The position numbers and the translations under genes were made by a program. 36,741 nucleotides of DNA from Chloroflexota bacterium (lineage in GTDB: Bacteria; Chloroflexota; Dehalococcoidia; JACPPY01): contig JACPPY010000066.1 in assembly GCA_016190755.1 (NCBI GenBank), forward strand, positions 1-36,741, given 5' to 3'. Below are positions 7,344 through 17,218 of this stretch, piece by piece; the stretch's first letter is position 1; the number at the start of each line of letters is the position of its first letter. Below the pieces are notes generated by a model. It had not been told where the DNA came from, did no database searches, and saw nothing but the letters and a program-made list of their open reading frames with translations.

Positions 7344-7832
7344 CTACTTTGCTCGTATCGTATCGGCCCAGGTCAGCAAGCCTACACCGGCATCCCGGGC
7401 TGACTGGTATCTTCCTGCCAGGGCCCGCAGTTTTTCAGACGAGAAGCGCTCGGCCAGTATATTGAGCCCATCGCAGTTGGTCACATGCACCAGCAGGTTG
7501 CGCGCAGCCTTTGCCACAGTGGCGCGTTCTTCGGGAGTTAGCTCTGGCCTGGCCAGCAGTGAAACCGCGACCTTGGCTGTCGCCACAACTCCGTCATGCT
7601 CTTTGATCAGTTGGTCGACGTACTCTCCAAGGAACTCCCTGAGAGCAGGATAAAGCGCTTCCTCTTCATATCGGAAATGCGGTCCGGTCAGGACGTCCAA
7701 TGCCCCCAGGGTTTGCCTGGCAGTTTCCAGGTCTCCCGCCTCCGCGGCTGAAGCCAGCTTCAGAAGCCCGTCGCGTACCTTCCGGTGGTCCTCGCGGAAT
7801 TCATCGATAGGGTCAAGTGTCTTTAGTGTCAT
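7344..7832 (-). CDS. Hemerythrin HHE-domain protein
   Basis: A 162-aa four-helix bundle with the di-iron HHE pattern: FREDHRKVRDGL, then HFRYEEEALYPAL, then KEHDGVVATAK, then LLVHVTNCDGLNILAERF. Hemerythrin-like proteins bind O2 or NO, or act in iron-sulfur repair. A nitrosative-stress role would fit the nearby nitrate respiration genes but is inferred. AGGAGG precedes ATG 7832 at good spacing. It is the first intact gene of the hemerythrin-DsrE-TusA run. One cysteine (TNCDG) sits near a metal-binding position. Confidence 0.8.
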   Translation of the reverse strand: MTLKTLDPIDEFREDHRKVRDGLLKLASAAEAGDLETARQTLGALDVLTGPHFRYEEEALYPALREFLGEYVDQLIKEHDGVVATAKVAVSLLARPELTPEERATVAKAARNLLVHVTNCDGLNILAERFSSEKLRALAGRYQSARDAGVGLLTWADTIRAK

Positions 7833-7995
7833 CTCATATCCTCCTCACGGGCGTCAAGCATGCGCCCGCATGCAGATTTATGTACAACTAATGCTACAGT
7901 TAAGCGGACCCACCATCGACGACTAAAGTCTTGTATGAACTGGGGGAGGTCATGTATTCTGCACCGGCTTGGCGCTGCATATTGGGGATGTGAAA

Positions 7996-8301
7996 CTACG
8001 CGAGTAGATCGGCGCCGAATATGCCCTCTATCGCTCTCCTGGCTCCTGAACTGGCCCTTGTCGCAGTGGGATGATCGTAGGCCGCCGAATCGACAGTCAC
8101 CAGGCGCGCTAGGCCCCTTCTGCTCCTGAGCAACTGTTCCAGTATCACCTTGGCCATAGGGGAACGGCACGTGTTTCCAGCGCACACGAATAGCACATAG
8201 GCCTGCGAAGCTACCTGGCTCTGCTGTGCTGGAGGGCTTCCAGTGGCGAAGGCAGTGCTGAGCATATTGTTCTGCGACCACAAACCTACAGCTTTATACA
8301 T
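7996..8301 (-). pseudogene. Truncated low-molecular-weight protein tyrosine phosphatase
   Basis: The 101-aa frame contains the P-loop of LMW protein tyrosine phosphatases/arsenate reductases: VLFVCAGNTCRSPMAKVILE, with the CxxxxxR(S) nucleotide-like loop. A VDSAAYDHPTATRAS strand and helix RAIEGIFGADL follow, then the frame stops. The family is normally about 150 aa and needs a C-terminal DPY motif with the catalytic Asp, which is absent here. The other two frames downstream show nothing like the missing half. About 30 residues before VLFVC match nothing in the family. It is most likely a decayed gene. Confidence 0.5.
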
Positions 8302-8302
8302 A

Positions 8303-8590
8303 CTATGGCACAGTATTCTTAATGAACTTGATCAACTTATCGATCTGCTGAGACGTCATGTCGTCTGCATGTCCCTGCATGGCTGTATCTTGTATGCCGT
8401 TGGATATAATGCCTTGCAGCACCTCTTCGCTCTTTCCTTTCAGATTATCTGCCGTTAGTGCCGGGCCGAGGCCGGATACACCCTCGCGGTTGACTCCATG
8501 GCACTCGCTACAGTGGTGTTCGTAGAGTTCCTGGTAGGTGTGGCACGCCTGTGGCGCATGAATAACACTGAGAGTGGCGTAGGACCTGTG
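8303..8590 (-). pseudogene. Cytochrome c domain without a start codon, in frame behind narK
   Basis: These 95 codons plus TAG contain a class I c-heme site, ELYEHHCSECHGVNREG (CxxCH). GLGPALTADNLKG and a C-terminal helix MTSQQIDKLIKFIKNTVP follow. It is clearly related to the lipo-cytochrome encoded at 18478-18939 (NCAVCHGNNRQGVSGLGPPL). No ATG, GTG or TTG exists in frame, and there is no signal peptide. The frame runs directly on from the narK stop TAG at 8591-8593. Either the 5' end was lost by deletion, or a fused NarK-cytochrome frame is interrupted by the stop. Confidence 0.6.
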
Positions 8591-9949
8591 CTAATGCCGT
8601 TGCAGGTCGGCTGGTCCCACCTTCGCCTTGGCATAGCCTGCGCCGGGATTCAGCGTCCCTGCCGTTGCTGGCCCTGGAACCCGCTGGACCCGCATCAGTA
8701 AGTACCCCAGCAGCAGCGAGACCAACGAGATGGCGACGAAGATGGTGAAACCTGTAGCGTAGCCGTCGAGCCCCCACAGGCGCACGGCCAAGGCCATCAG
8801 CGGCGGCAAGGCGAATCCACCGAAGGCCCCAATGCCACCTACCCAGCCGGCAGTCCCTCCAACAGACTGCTTCGCCACCTGAGGCACGATCTTGAAGACC
8901 GCAGCGTTGGCGATGCCCATGCCGAAGGCCATCACGACCAGGCCGGCGACCGAAAAGGAACTATCATGCGAGAGAGTCATCAGCGCTGAGCCGGCCAGGA
9001 ACACTGCCAGGGAGAACATGAGAGTCTTCTCGCCGCCAATCCGGTCTGACATGGACCCTCCGGCAACACGGAACACGGAGGTCAGAATGGAATAGAGAGC
9101 TGTGAGAGCTCCCGCCCTGGCCAGGCTGTGACCGAAGAAGGACATCCAGTAGGTTGGAAGCCAGGCCGTCAAGGCGATGAAGCCGCCGAAAGTGGCAAAG
9201 TAGATGGCCACAAGGACCCATGTCTTCCAGATCCGGCTTGCTGCGACCAAGCCCCGGAAGGTGTTGCCGGAGGGGAAGATGTCCTGACCGAATCTGCGAG
9301 AGGTCTCAAGCGCCTCATTGTGTGGCACTTTCCTGTCCCGCAACTGGAAGTAGCATGCGTTCTGGCCGGTGATGACGTAAGCAGCTATACCCATGGCGAG
9401 GAAGATGAGCCAGGCAAGATAGGTGCCCGGCAACCCCCAGCCGACAAGGCTGTATGGCAGGACAAGGGAGAAGATGCCGGGGGCCATATTCGCTAGGCCT
9501 CCGTATATGCCGAGCGCCGTGCCTTGCTTGCCCTGCTTGCACCAGTATGATACCTGGCCTATGCCTACTGAGAAGGTCGCGATGCCGCAACCGCAGAGCA
9601 CGCCGGTGAGCAATAGCAGAGGGTAGTGGGCGGAGGTCAAACTGTCCGGGTAGAGGAGGCTCACAACGATGAACAGGGCCGCCATGCCAAAAAATGCCAG
9701 GACCAGGAGGAGTATAAAGGGCTTCCGCCCGCCGTTGCCGTCTGTCCAGGCGCCGAATGGGATGCGCAATAGTGAGCCTGACAGCGCAGGCATGGACACG
9801 AGGAACCCTACCTGGACCGGGCTGAGGTCCATTACTTGCTTGAACTTTTGCGCTGTGGGTCCAAACAGTGCGACCGCGGCCAGTCCGATGAAGAACCCCA
9901 GAGTCGAGCTGAAGAGACATTGCCTGAAAGAGCCCTTTATTTTATGCAT
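8591..9949 (-). CDS. narK: Nitrate/nitrite transporter NarK (MFS, NNP family)
   Basis: A 452-aa, 12-helix major facilitator of the nitrate/nitrite porter family. Typical elements are LLRIPFGAWTDGNGGRKP after helix 2 (the FRxPxGxxxDxxGGRK loop), and the glycine-rich second signature GMGIANAAVFKIVPQV with GTAGWVGGIGAFGGFALPP. It moves nitrate in and nitrite out at the inner membrane, feeding the reductase whose genes lie directly upstream (narI stop is five bases before its ATG). The C-terminal ~33 residues after the last helix are a Pro/Gly/Ala-rich tail. That tail ends in TAG and is followed in frame by a cytochrome c domain. Confidence 0.9.
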   Translation of the reverse strand: MHKIKGSFRQCLFSSTLGFFIGLAAVALFGPTAQKFKQVMDLSPVQVGFLVSMPALSGSLLRIPFGAWTDGNGGRKPFILLLVLAFFGMAALFIVVSLLYPDSLTSAHYPLLLLTGVLCGCGIATFSVGIGQVSYWCKQGKQGTALGIYGGLANMAPGIFSLVLPYSLVGWGLPGTYLAWLIFLAMGIAAYVITGQNACYFQLRDRKVPHNEALETSRRFGQDIFPSGNTFRGLVAASRIWKTWVLVAIYFATFGGFIALTAWLPTYWMSFFGHSLARAGALTALYSILTSVFRVAGGSMSDRIGGEKTLMFSLAVFLAGSALMTLSHDSSFSVAGLVVMAFGMGIANAAVFKIVPQVAKQSVGGTAGWVGGIGAFGGFALPPLMALAVRLWGLDGYATGFTIFVAISLVSLLLGYLLMRVQRVPGPATAGTLNPGAGYAKAKVGPADLQRH

Positions 9950-9954
9950 GTAGT

Positions 9955-10641
9955 TTACTGCCCTCTACGAGAAGTTATCTGGCGCTGGCCCCACACCACC
10001 ACCTGGTATGATCGCCACAGATAGGCCAGGGGCACGGACAGCATATGTACCAGCCGCGTGAACGGGAAAAGCGCCAGCAGTACGAAGGCATTTACAATGT
10101 GTACCTTCACCAGCAAAGGCAAGGACGTCACGTAATCAGTCTGCGGCTGAAGTTTGAACAAGGACCAGAAATACGGCGTCGCAGTGTGTACATACCAGGA
10201 GCTGCCCCAGCGATAGTAGATAGCTATGCCGAGCCCGGCTCCTACCTGGAGGAGCAGCAAGAACAGGAGTACGGCATCCATGCCCGAGGTTACGGCGCGC
10301 AGGCGTGCATTGGAGCTTCGCCTCACAATCAGGACCAGCAGGCCCAATAAGAGCAGAAACCCCAGGGCCAGCGCTGTGCCCTCCAGTATGTACAGGCGAA
10401 CAGGCTCTCCGTTGAAAACCTTAACCCCCGAGGGGAAGACGACGCCCACAAGGTGGCCTATGAGGATGGTGATTATACCGTAGTGCCAGGGGACCGAGCC
10501 CCAGAACAACTGCCGACTCTCCAGAAACTGTGACGAGACGCTCGAAAAGGAGAACTGGCTGGCGCGGTAACGCCATATCGAGCCCACGATGGCCGATAGA
10601 GCGGCTAAATAGGGTAAGACTGCGAACAGAAAATCACTCAC
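9955..10641 (-). CDS. narI: Respiratory nitrate reductase gamma subunit (cytochrome b)
   Basis: A 228-aa membrane cytochrome b that takes electrons from quinol and passes them to NarH. Five hydrophobic helices are visible. The four heme-ligand histidines are in WHYGIITILIGHLVG and in VKVHIVNAFVLLALFPFTRLVH-type helices (HIVN and LVHML). The true start is GTG 10641: it overlaps the narJ stop as GTGA and has GGAGG just upstream. The frame extends further upstream only as an overlap with narJ. The length matches the ~225 aa of E. coli NarI. Confidence 0.9.
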   Translation of the reverse strand: MSDFLFAVLPYLAALSAIVGSIWRYRASQFSFSSVSSQFLESRQLFWGSVPWHYGIITILIGHLVGVVFPSGVKVFNGEPVRLYILEGTALALGFLLLLGLLVLIVRRSSNARLRAVTSGMDAVLLFLLLLQVGAGLGIAIYYRWGSSWYVHTATPYFWSLFKLQPQTDYVTSLPLLVKVHIVNAFVLLALFPFTRLVHMLSVPLAYLWRSYQVVVWGQRQITSRRGQ

Positions 10642-11192
10642 CGGTGGACCTCCTGTGTCCTGGCCAGCTCTGCCGAGACCTGTTCGAGAAACAGCCAGAG
10701 AGAGCGGACCGCCAGCCAGTATTGGTTTTTGTCTTTCTGAAGGCCTTTTTCTATGCGTCCGAGGGTGGGCACCATGCACTCTTCAAGCAGAGGCCCGGTG
10801 AACTGGAAGTCTGAGGTGACGCCCAGGAACCTCAGCATAACGCAGAGATGGTCGCCCAGCTCGCCCCCACACTCGACACCATTGGCCGCATAGGCATCGT
10901 GCAAATGGATGAGAAAGGAGCTCCTTTTGGGCCCATCCCCGAACAGGTGGTAGCCCAGGTATAGAGTGTTAGAGTTATCAAGGTCGAACGCCTGCGTGTA
11001 GGCCTCTTCCAGGGTCCGCAGGGGCAAACGCCTGGTCAGGGACGCGAACGACAGCATCGGGGCTGCCGCTGCCGGGCATTGCATCTCAAGCGCTCCGCAG
11101 CAGGTGGCTGCCGATTCCGAAAACGAGCCGGTGGGATAGTCCATGACTCGTGCGAACAGCCGGCACAGCTCTCTTGTATTCTCGATCAGCAT
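10638..11192 (-). CDS. narJ: Nitrate reductase assembly chaperone NarJ
   Basis: A 184-aa TorD/NarJ-family chaperone that holds the NarGH apo-enzyme during insertion of the molybdenum cofactor and is not part of the final complex. Family signs are the LCRLFARVMDYPTGSF N-terminus, LEEAYTQAFDLDNSNTLYLG (the DL.. motif), and GELGDHLCVMLRFLGV. Its ATG shares a base with the narH stop (TAATG), and its own stop overlaps narI. It is soluble with no targeting signal. Confidence 0.9.
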   Translation of the reverse strand: MLIENTRELCRLFARVMDYPTGSFSESAATCCGALEMQCPAAAAPMLSFASLTRRLPLRTLEEAYTQAFDLDNSNTLYLGYHLFGDGPKRSSFLIHLHDAYAANGVECGGELGDHLCVMLRFLGVTSDFQFTGPLLEECMVPTLGRIEKGLQKDKNQYWLAVRSLWLFLEQVSAELARTQEVHR

Positions 11193-12691
11193 TATGGACC
11201 CCGCCGGGGAGAGTTATTGGGGCCAAAACCTGTCCGGCCCTTGTGAATCATGGGGTCTACAGTGGCCTCAATAGAAGCCTCGCGCTGATACGGCGGCAGG
11301 GAGAAACGGTCCTGGAAGCGTGGCAAAGCAGTCAGGCGTGATATGGCTTCTGCCTCGGAGGGGGTAGACCCGGCCATCTTCAACGCGGCGAGGGCATTGT
11401 CCTTGCCTCCACTCCCGAATGATGCCGCGTGCTTGTACAGCCTGACAGCCCGGAGCTTGTCCAGCGCCCTCTCAACGGTCTTTTCATTGCCGCCCGAGAA
11501 CAGCCTGGCCAAATACCACAAGGGCAGGCGCGCGTTTTCCGTGTCCGAGAAACGACCGGAGCCGGACATATCGAAAATCCCACCAGCGCTGTCCCGGGAA
11601 GCCGCGACGACAGGCAGTAGCGGGGGAACGTAGAACAACGTGGGCAATGTTCGGAACTCCGGATGAAGCGGCAGGGCAAGCTCCCATTCTTTGACCCATT
11701 TGTAAATGGGTGACTCGCATGCCGCATCGACCCAGGACTGGCTTATGCCGTTCCTGAGCGCGGCGGAAGCAACGGCCGGGTTGCGGGGATCCAGTATCAG
11801 GCTGCGCTGGGCTTCCACCAGCACTGCTTCGGGCGCCCTCGCCACCTCGCCGATTCGCTCCGCGTCGTACAACAGGAGCCCCACATAGCGGATCCGGCCA
11901 ACACAGGAGTGGAAGCATGCCGGCGCCTGTCGGCTCTCCAGGCGAGGATAGCAGAGCACGCACTTCTCAGACTTGCCTGTCTTCCAGTTGTAGTACACCT
12001 TCTTGTACGGGCAGCCGCTTATGCAGAAGCGCCACCCGCGGCATTTATCCTGGTTGACCAGGACGATGCCGTCTTCGGCACGCTTATAGGGGGCGCTGCT
12101 CGGGCACACGGCTACGCAGGCCGGATTGAGACAGTGGTTGCAGTTGCGAGGGATATAGAAAAAGGCCATCTGCTCCACCTGGAACAGGGACGCTCGTTGC
12201 GCCAGCGTCAGGCCCTCCAGGTTGACATCGTTTCTGGCGTAAACCGCTGAGCCGCTCATGTCATCGTCCCAGTTGGGTCCCGCTTCGATATCTATGTACC
12301 TGCCCGTAAGGCGAGAGACTGGCCGCGCGGTCGGCTGGTCCTCGCCTTTCGGGGCATCGGTAAGTACCCCGTACTGATAGGTCCAGGGCTCGTAGTAGTC
12401 ATCCAGTGTAGGCAGGTTAGGGTTGTGGAACAGGCTGGAAACCAGCCTCAGCCGTCCGCCAAGCCTGGGAGTCAGGGATTTTCCGTTTAGCTCCCATCCT
12501 CCGCGATATTTCCGCTGGTCTTCCCACATCGTGGGATAGCCCGTGCCCGGCTTTGTCTCCACGTTATTCCACCACATGTACTCGGCCCCGTCCCGAGAAG
12601 TCCATATGTTCTTGCAGGCTATGCTGCATGTGTGGCAGCCGATGCATTTGTCGAGATGGAAGACCGCAGATACCTGTGCTCGAATGTCCAT
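11192..12691 (-). CDS. narH: Respiratory nitrate reductase beta subunit (Fe-S)
   Basis: A 499-aa electron-transfer subunit with three 4Fe-4S clusters and one 3Fe-4S cluster. Cysteine groups are CIGCHTCSIACKN near the N-terminus, CNHCLNPACVAVCP, CRGWRFCISGCPY, and CVLCYPRLESRQAPACFHSC. The Trp in CRGW replaces a cysteine, as in E. coli NarH, and marks the 3Fe-4S cluster. The frame is open for 106 codons further upstream inside narG. The family N-terminus MDIRAQVSAVFHLDKC fixes the start at 12691, 11 bases after narG. It is somewhat shorter at the C-terminus than the ~512 aa E. coli protein. Confidence 0.95.
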   Translation of the reverse strand: MDIRAQVSAVFHLDKCIGCHTCSIACKNIWTSRDGAEYMWWNNVETKPGTGYPTMWEDQRKYRGGWELNGKSLTPRLGGRLRLVSSLFHNPNLPTLDDYYEPWTYQYGVLTDAPKGEDQPTARPVSRLTGRYIDIEAGPNWDDDMSGSAVYARNDVNLEGLTLAQRASLFQVEQMAFFYIPRNCNHCLNPACVAVCPSSAPYKRAEDGIVLVNQDKCRGWRFCISGCPYKKVYYNWKTGKSEKCVLCYPRLESRQAPACFHSCVGRIRYVGLLLYDAERIGEVARAPEAVLVEAQRSLILDPRNPAVASAALRNGISQSWVDAACESPIYKWVKEWELALPLHPEFRTLPTLFYVPPLLPVVAASRDSAGGIFDMSGSGRFSDTENARLPLWYLARLFSGGNEKTVERALDKLRAVRLYKHAASFGSGGKDNALAALKMAGSTPSEAEAISRLTALPRFQDRFSLPPYQREASIEATVDPMIHKGRTGFGPNNSPRRGP

Positions 12692-12702
12692 GCGCTTCTC
12701 CG

Positions 12703-15700
12703 TTACCAGACTGGTTTGCCCTGGAGCTTGCGAACAAGGATATGCGTATCCCTGTTGATGCCCGTCGGGCCCCAGTAGTTGAAACTGTAGGTGAACTGCC
12801 CGTAGCCGCCTGCCATCAGCACTGGCTTTAGCCTTATACGAGTAAGGCTGTTGTGTCCTCCGGCACGCCGCAGCCCGCGCAACGGCGACTTCGGTACCGA
12901 GATGGTGCGCTCCGGCGAGTGGTACAAGAGGCATGTCCCCGCGGGCACCCTCGCCGTCACCACGGCGCGAGTCACCACCACGCCATGGTCGTTGTAGACC
13001 TCCACCCAATCGTTATCCTTCACCTGTATGGCAGCAGCATCTTGCTCGCTTAGCCACAGAGGCTCAATTCCGCGCGACAGGGTCAGCATCAGCTCGTTGT
13101 CGGAGTACGTGGAGTGTATGTGCCACTTCCCATGCGGTGTGAGGTAGTTAAGCATGATGCTGCCGTCCTTGGGCTTCGTACGAGTGAAATCCCCGAAGAA
13201 CTCCGGGCTGGGCGCCGGCTTGTATGTCGGCAGGTTCTCTCCAAATGCAAGGTACAGCTCGTGGTCGAGATAGAACTGCTGCCGGCCCGTGAGAGTCCGC
13301 CAGGGAACCAGGTGCTCCGTGTTGATGCAGAAAGGCGCGTACGTCCGGCCATCGGCTATGATGCCCGACCAGCAGGGGCTGGTTAGCAGCCTGGCAGGGC
13401 GTTGCTGAAGTTCAGCGAAGGTCGTCCTGACTCCCCTGTCTTTCTCAACCAGGTGCGCCAGCGGGCGGCCTACTTTCTTTTCCTCCTCCTGGAAGGCCCG
13501 GTAGGACACCTCACCATTCGTCTCTGGAGCCAGGAACAGTATCACGTCGGCAGCCTCGCGCGCCTCCTCCAGCGAGGGGTACCTGTTGCCGTTCCACTCC
13601 TGAAGGCGGTGAGATGTCATCAGTTGATCGTAGAAGTCTTTGGCATCCCACTTTACCCCGTGTGCTCCCAGGCCGCCCTGCCTCAACTGCGGGCCAAGTG
13701 AGATGAAGCGGTTGTACAGGTTCACATAGTCGCGTTCCACGACCCGAAGATTGGGCATGGTCTTGCCGGGAATAGGCTCACTTTCACCCTTGGCCCAATC
13801 CTTTACTTCCGGCTGCGCTATCTCGTCCGCAGTGTCATGCTGAAGGGCGGTACAGACGATGTCTTTCACGGGCTGCGGGAAGTGCTTCTTTGCCAACTCG
13901 CTGATCTTCCTGGCAAGGGACTTGAAGATTTCCCAATCGCTCTTCGACTCCCAGCAGGGAGGTACGGCCTGCGAGAGGGGGTGAATGTAGGTGTGCAGGT
14001 CCGTGGAGTTGAGGTCGTCCTTTTCATACCAGGTCGCGGTCGGCAGGACGATATCCGAATACAGGGCGCTGGTGTCCATGCGGAAGTTGATATCTACCAT
14101 CAGGTCTATCTTGCCGGTAATGGAATCGCGCCATTCCACTTCGCTCACCTGGCCCTGGGCGACCTCGGATGCGTTGATGTTGGAGTCTGTGCCGAGGAAG
14201 TTCCGGAGGAAGTACTCATGTCCCTTGGCGCTGGAGGTGAGGGCATTGCCCCGCCAGATAAGCCACAGACGTGGCCAGTTCTCGGGCGCGTCAGGGTCTT
14301 CCGCCGCAAAGCGCAGTTTTCTGTCGTTCAACTGCTTGATCGTCCAGGCGATCGTCTCCGCATCTCTCTGGGCCCCAGCCTTCTTGGCCTCCTCCGCCAA
14401 CGAGAGTGAGTTCTGGTGGAACTGCGGGAAAAATGGCAACCATCCCATGCGCACGGCCCTGGCCTGGATATCTGCTGTATGGCCGCGAGCTACCGCGCTG
14501 TTCTCCGCCATGGGCTGGTACTCGTTGAAACCGCCTTCGTAGCGCCACTGGCCGGTATGCATGTAGTAGAAGGAGGGCGCGTTCTGAAGGCGAGGCGGCG
14601 CCACCCAATCTGTCGCGAAGGCTATCGTGGACCATGGAGCAACGGTGGCCAGCTTTTCCTGCCCGACATAGTGGGCCAGGCCGCCGCCGTTCCGCCCCAC
14701 GCTGCCCGTGAGCATCAGGGCTGTGATCGCCGCACGGTAGATCAGGTTGTTGTGATACCAGTGATTGATGCCGGCGCCAACCATGATGGTACATTTGCCC
14801 TGTGTCTGTTCTGCCGTGTCGGCGAACTCGCGGGCGAATTTGACCACCGAATCGCGGCCTATGCCGGTGAGCTTTTCCTGCCAGGCGGGAGTATAGGATT
14901 TCTCATCATCGTACCCGGCGGGATAGTCGCCCCGCAGATTGCGCCGTATACCGAACTGCGCCATCATGAGGTCGAAAACCGTGGTCACAGCGACGGTGCC
15001 CTCATCGGTCTGCACGTGTTTGACGGGCACGCCGCGCAGGGACGTGGCAGAAGGCTCAAAGCCGGTAACCTTGACTTCTACGATATCATCGTATCCATCG
15101 AGGAACGTGAGCGCCGGTTTCAGGTCCGACCCGTCCGCGCCGTCCTTCATCTCCAGGTTCCACTTCCCCATGTCCTCTTTTGACCAACGCGCACCGACGC
15201 TGCCTCTGGGCATCCGAGGCCGCCCCGATTTCTTATCGTAGACGAGGAACTTCCAGTCGCCGTTCTCCACGTTGCGGTATTCCGGGAGGGATTTCGCCCG
15301 CAACAGTTTTCCCGCCTTATGGGCATCGCCGTCCTTGCTTAATGCCACAAGGAATGGCGAGTCGGTGAACCTGCTGAGATAATCGTTGAAAAATGGTACT
15401 TGCCGGTCCGCGAAGAACTCCTGAAGGATCACATGGTCAACCGCCATCCAGAAGGCGCCGTCCTGGCCGGGGTGCACGGGTATCCACCAGTCGGCATACT
15501 TCGACACCTGGCTGAAATCAGGCGCCAGGACGACGAACTTTGCCCCGTTGTGTCGTGCCTCAGCCACGAAGTGAACGTCAGGGGTCCTGGTCATGCTCAG
15601 GTTGGCCCCCATGCTAACGATGAACTTAGCATGGTACCAATCGGCGCTTTCTTGCACATCGGTCTGTTCTCCCCATACCTCCGGGGAAGCAGGAGGCAGG

Positions 15701-16317
15701 TCACTGTACCAATCGTAGAAGCTCAGATTGATCCCGCCGAAGAGCTGCAAGAGCCGCGCGCCGCCCGCGTAGCTCAGGTAAGACATCGCCGGAATAGGCG
15801 AGAAGCCGGCTACTCTGTCGGGTCCATGGCGCTTGGCGGTATATATCATCGAAGCCGCGATGATCTCAAGGGCTTCATCCCAGGACGTTCGACGCAGCCC
15901 GCCTTTTCCCCGGGCTTTTTGATAGATGGAACGTGCCGCCCCATCCTCCATCAGGGCACCCCAGGCTTCGACAGGATCGCTGTGCAGCCTCCGCGACTCC
16001 CTCCAGCGGTCCGCTAGCACGCCCCTGATGTACGGGTACTTCACCCGGATAGGGCTGTAGATATACCAGGAGAAAGAGATGCCCCGTTGACATCCCCTTG
16101 GTTCATACGGAGGGATCTGCCTTTCGAAGTCAGGGTAATCGACGGCCTGCGACTCCCAGGTCACGATGCCGTTCTTGACGAAGACCTGCCATGAGCACCC
16201 GCCGGTGCAGTTGACTCCATGCGTGCTGCGTACCGTCTTGTCATACTGCCAGCGGTTTCGGTAGAAGTCTTCCCAGCACCGCAGCTCCGGGTTCGCGATA
16301 TCCTTTATCCAGCTCAT
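12703..16317 (-). CDS. narG: Respiratory nitrate reductase alpha subunit (Mo-bisMGD)
   Basis: A 1204-aa catalytic subunit that reduces nitrate to nitrite. The N-terminal FeS0 ligands are in [12 protein letters not shown] (His, Cys, Cys) plus the Cys in EPRGCQRG. The molybdenum-ligand aspartate is in [20 protein letters not shown]. Other family blocks are [54 protein letters not shown] and [16 protein letters not shown]. There is no Tat signal, so it faces the cytoplasm as in E. coli. MSWIKDI at 16317 is the family-like start and overlaps the narC stop (ATGA). Similarity to E. coli NarG is visible over the whole length. A cytoplasmic nitrite oxidoreductase is the main alternative, but the order narGHJIK argues for a reductase. 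Confidence 0.95.
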   Translation of the reverse strand: MSWIKDIANPELRCWEDFYRNRWQYDKTVRSTHGVNCTGGCSWQVFVKNGIVTWESQAVDYPDFERQIPPYEPRGCQRGISFSWYIYSPIRVKYPYIRGVLADRWRESRRLHSDPVEAWGALMEDGAARSIYQKARGKGGLRRTSWDEALEIIAASMIYTAKRHGPDRVAGFSPIPAMSYLSYAGGARLLQLFGGINLSFYDWYSDLPPASPEVWGEQTDVQESADWYHAKFIVSMGANLSMTRTPDVHFVAEARHNGAKFVVLAPDFSQVSKYADWWIPVHPGQDGAFWMAVDHVILQEFFADRQVPFFNDYLSRFTDSPFLVALSKDGDAHKAGKLLRAKSLPEYRNVENGDWKFLVYDKKSGRPRMPRGSVGARWSKEDMGKWNLEMKDGADGSDLKPALTFLDGYDDIVEVKVTGFEPSATSLRGVPVKHVQTDEGTVAVTTVFDLMMAQFGIRRNLRGDYPAGYDDEKSYTPAWQEKLTGIGRDSVVKFAREFADTAEQTQGKCTIMVGAGINHWYHNNLIYRAAITALMLTGSVGRNGGGLAHYVGQEKLATVAPWSTIAFATDWVAPPRLQNAPSFYYMHTGQWRYEGGFNEYQPMAENSAVARGHTADIQARAVRMGWLPFFPQFHQNSLSLAEEAKKAGAQRDAETIAWTIKQLNDRKLRFAAEDPDAPENWPRLWLIWRGNALTSSAKGHEYFLRNFLGTDSNINASEVAQGQVSEVEWRDSITGKIDLMVDINFRMDTSALYSDIVLPTATWYEKDDLNSTDLHTYIHPLSQAVPPCWESKSDWEIFKSLARKISELAKKHFPQPVKDIVCTALQHDTADEIAQPEVKDWAKGESEPIPGKTMPNLRVVERDYVNLYNRFISLGPQLRQGGLGAHGVKWDAKDFYDQLMTSHRLQEWNGNRYPSLEEAREAADVILFLAPETNGEVSYRAFQEEEKKVGRPLAHLVEKDRGVRTTFAELQQRPARLLTSPCWSGIIADGRTYAPFCINTEHLVPWRTLTGRQQFYLDHELYLAFGENLPTYKPAPSPEFFGDFTRTKPKDGSIMLNYLTPHGKWHIHSTYSDNELMLTLSRGIEPLWLSEQDAAAIQVKDNDWVEVYNDHGVVVTRAVVTARVPAGTCLLYHSPERTISVPKSPLRGLRRAGGHNSLTRIRLKPVLMAGGYGQFTYSFNYWGPTGINRDTHILVRKLQGKPVW

Positions 16318-17204
16318 CTTGAGCCTCCTTGAACCATGCGTCGACGCACCCCGGAGAGCCGGCCCCTCCAGACAAAACCCAGGAGGACCATTATGATCAG
16401 CCAACCGGCGGCGCTTGCCACCAGGTACCAGGAGAAGAGACTTGCCGGCCTGGCTTCACCTGGCTTTCCGGCCTCTTCCAGGAAGGCCACCAGGTTGGCG
16501 ATCTCTTCGTCGGTCAGTGGCTTGTCCGCGCCGATCTCGCGCATTACAGGGAACGGCATATTCTTCAGGACGGATGTTACGCCCTGCGCACCAAAGACGG
16601 AGTAAGCTCCCGTAAGGTCTTTGGCCACTGCCCCGCCACCCGCCCCTCCGAGGCCGCGAACGGAATGGCAACTCAGACACGCAGGTCCGCCGTTTTTCAA
16701 CGGTGTTACACCGGTGAACAGGTCTCGACCGGCAGTGGCACTACCGGCGACAGCGACGGTCGTGGTGCTTCGGGGCTGGCTGCTCTGTGTCGATTGTCCT
16801 GTACCGGTGGGCTGACTGGCCTGACCTGACATCTTGTCGAGATAGGCCAGAACCTCCCGCGCCGTCTCGGGGGAAACCCCCAGGTTGGGCATTGGTATCG
16901 CGTACTCAGCCAGAAGCTGCTTCGCGATGGGATCTCCCGAGGCGATCACCTGGTCCGGGGATACGATGAAACGGACCAGCCACTCACGGTCGCGCTTCTG
17001 AGTTACCCCCTGGAGGTCGGGGCCTACTTTCCGACCGTACCCAACAGTGTGGCAGCTCGCGCATTTCTGCGCGAAGGCCGAGGCGCCAGCTTCCTCGGGC
17101 CCGGCGGCGCGCACCGCAGTGGTTGCAACGGCTGACGTCAAGGCCAGGGCCGAAACGGCGAGAGCGATTCCCCAGACTACTGCGCGCGGGTATGTCGTCT
17201 TCAT
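16314..17204 (-). CDS. narC: Membrane-anchored diheme cytochrome c (NarC-like)
   Basis: A 296-aa exported cytochrome. The N-terminal signal peptide is [20 protein letters not shown] with an AxA-type site. There are two class I heme domains: CASCH near residue 49 and CLSCH near residue 178, each with a later PNLG or MPFPVMR methionine. They are joined by a Thr/Gln/Ser-rich linker (about 128-155). A C-terminal helix ([21 protein letters not shown]) anchors it in the membrane. It is the first gene of the nar operon and its stop overlaps narG. In Thermus thermophilus the nar operon also starts with a diheme cytochrome gene, narC. By that analogy it would connect the reductase complex to periplasmic electron carriers. 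Confidence 0.8.
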   Translation of the reverse strand: MKTTYPRAVVWGIALAVSALALTSAVATTAVRAAGPEEAGASAFAQKCASCHTVGYGRKVGPDLQGVTQKRDREWLVRFIVSPDQVIASGDPIAKQLLAEYAIPMPNLGVSPETAREVLAYLDKMSGQASQPTGTGQSTQSSQPRSTTTVAVAGSATAGRDLFTGVTPLKNGGPACLSCHSVRGLGGAGGGAVAKDLTGAYSVFGAQGVTSVLKNMPFPVMREIGADKPLTDEEIANLVAFLEEAGKPGEARPASLFSWYLVASAAGWLIIMVLLGFVWRGRLSGVRRRMVQGGSR

Positions 17205-17218
17205 AGGATTTCCCCGGT

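Noticed and set aside
7829-8281. 150-aa minus-strand frame across the phosphatase remnant and beyond
   Set aside because: Its first half is the shadow of the P-loop phosphatase frame, and its composition (Arg, Ser, Gln, Cys rich) is not protein-like. The stop overlapping the hemerythrin ATG is coincidental.
13837-14794. Long plus- and minus-strand frames within narG (190, 183, 255 and 167 aa)
   Set aside because: They are shadows of narG in GC-rich DNA; narG aligns to E. coli NarG through this whole stretch.
12703-16317. NarG as a nitrite oxidoreductase (NxrA)
   Set aside because: The cytoplasmic type is possible in principle, but the order narCGHJIK with NarJ, NarI and NarK and the close match to NarG blocks favour a reductase. 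Only a tree could settle it.
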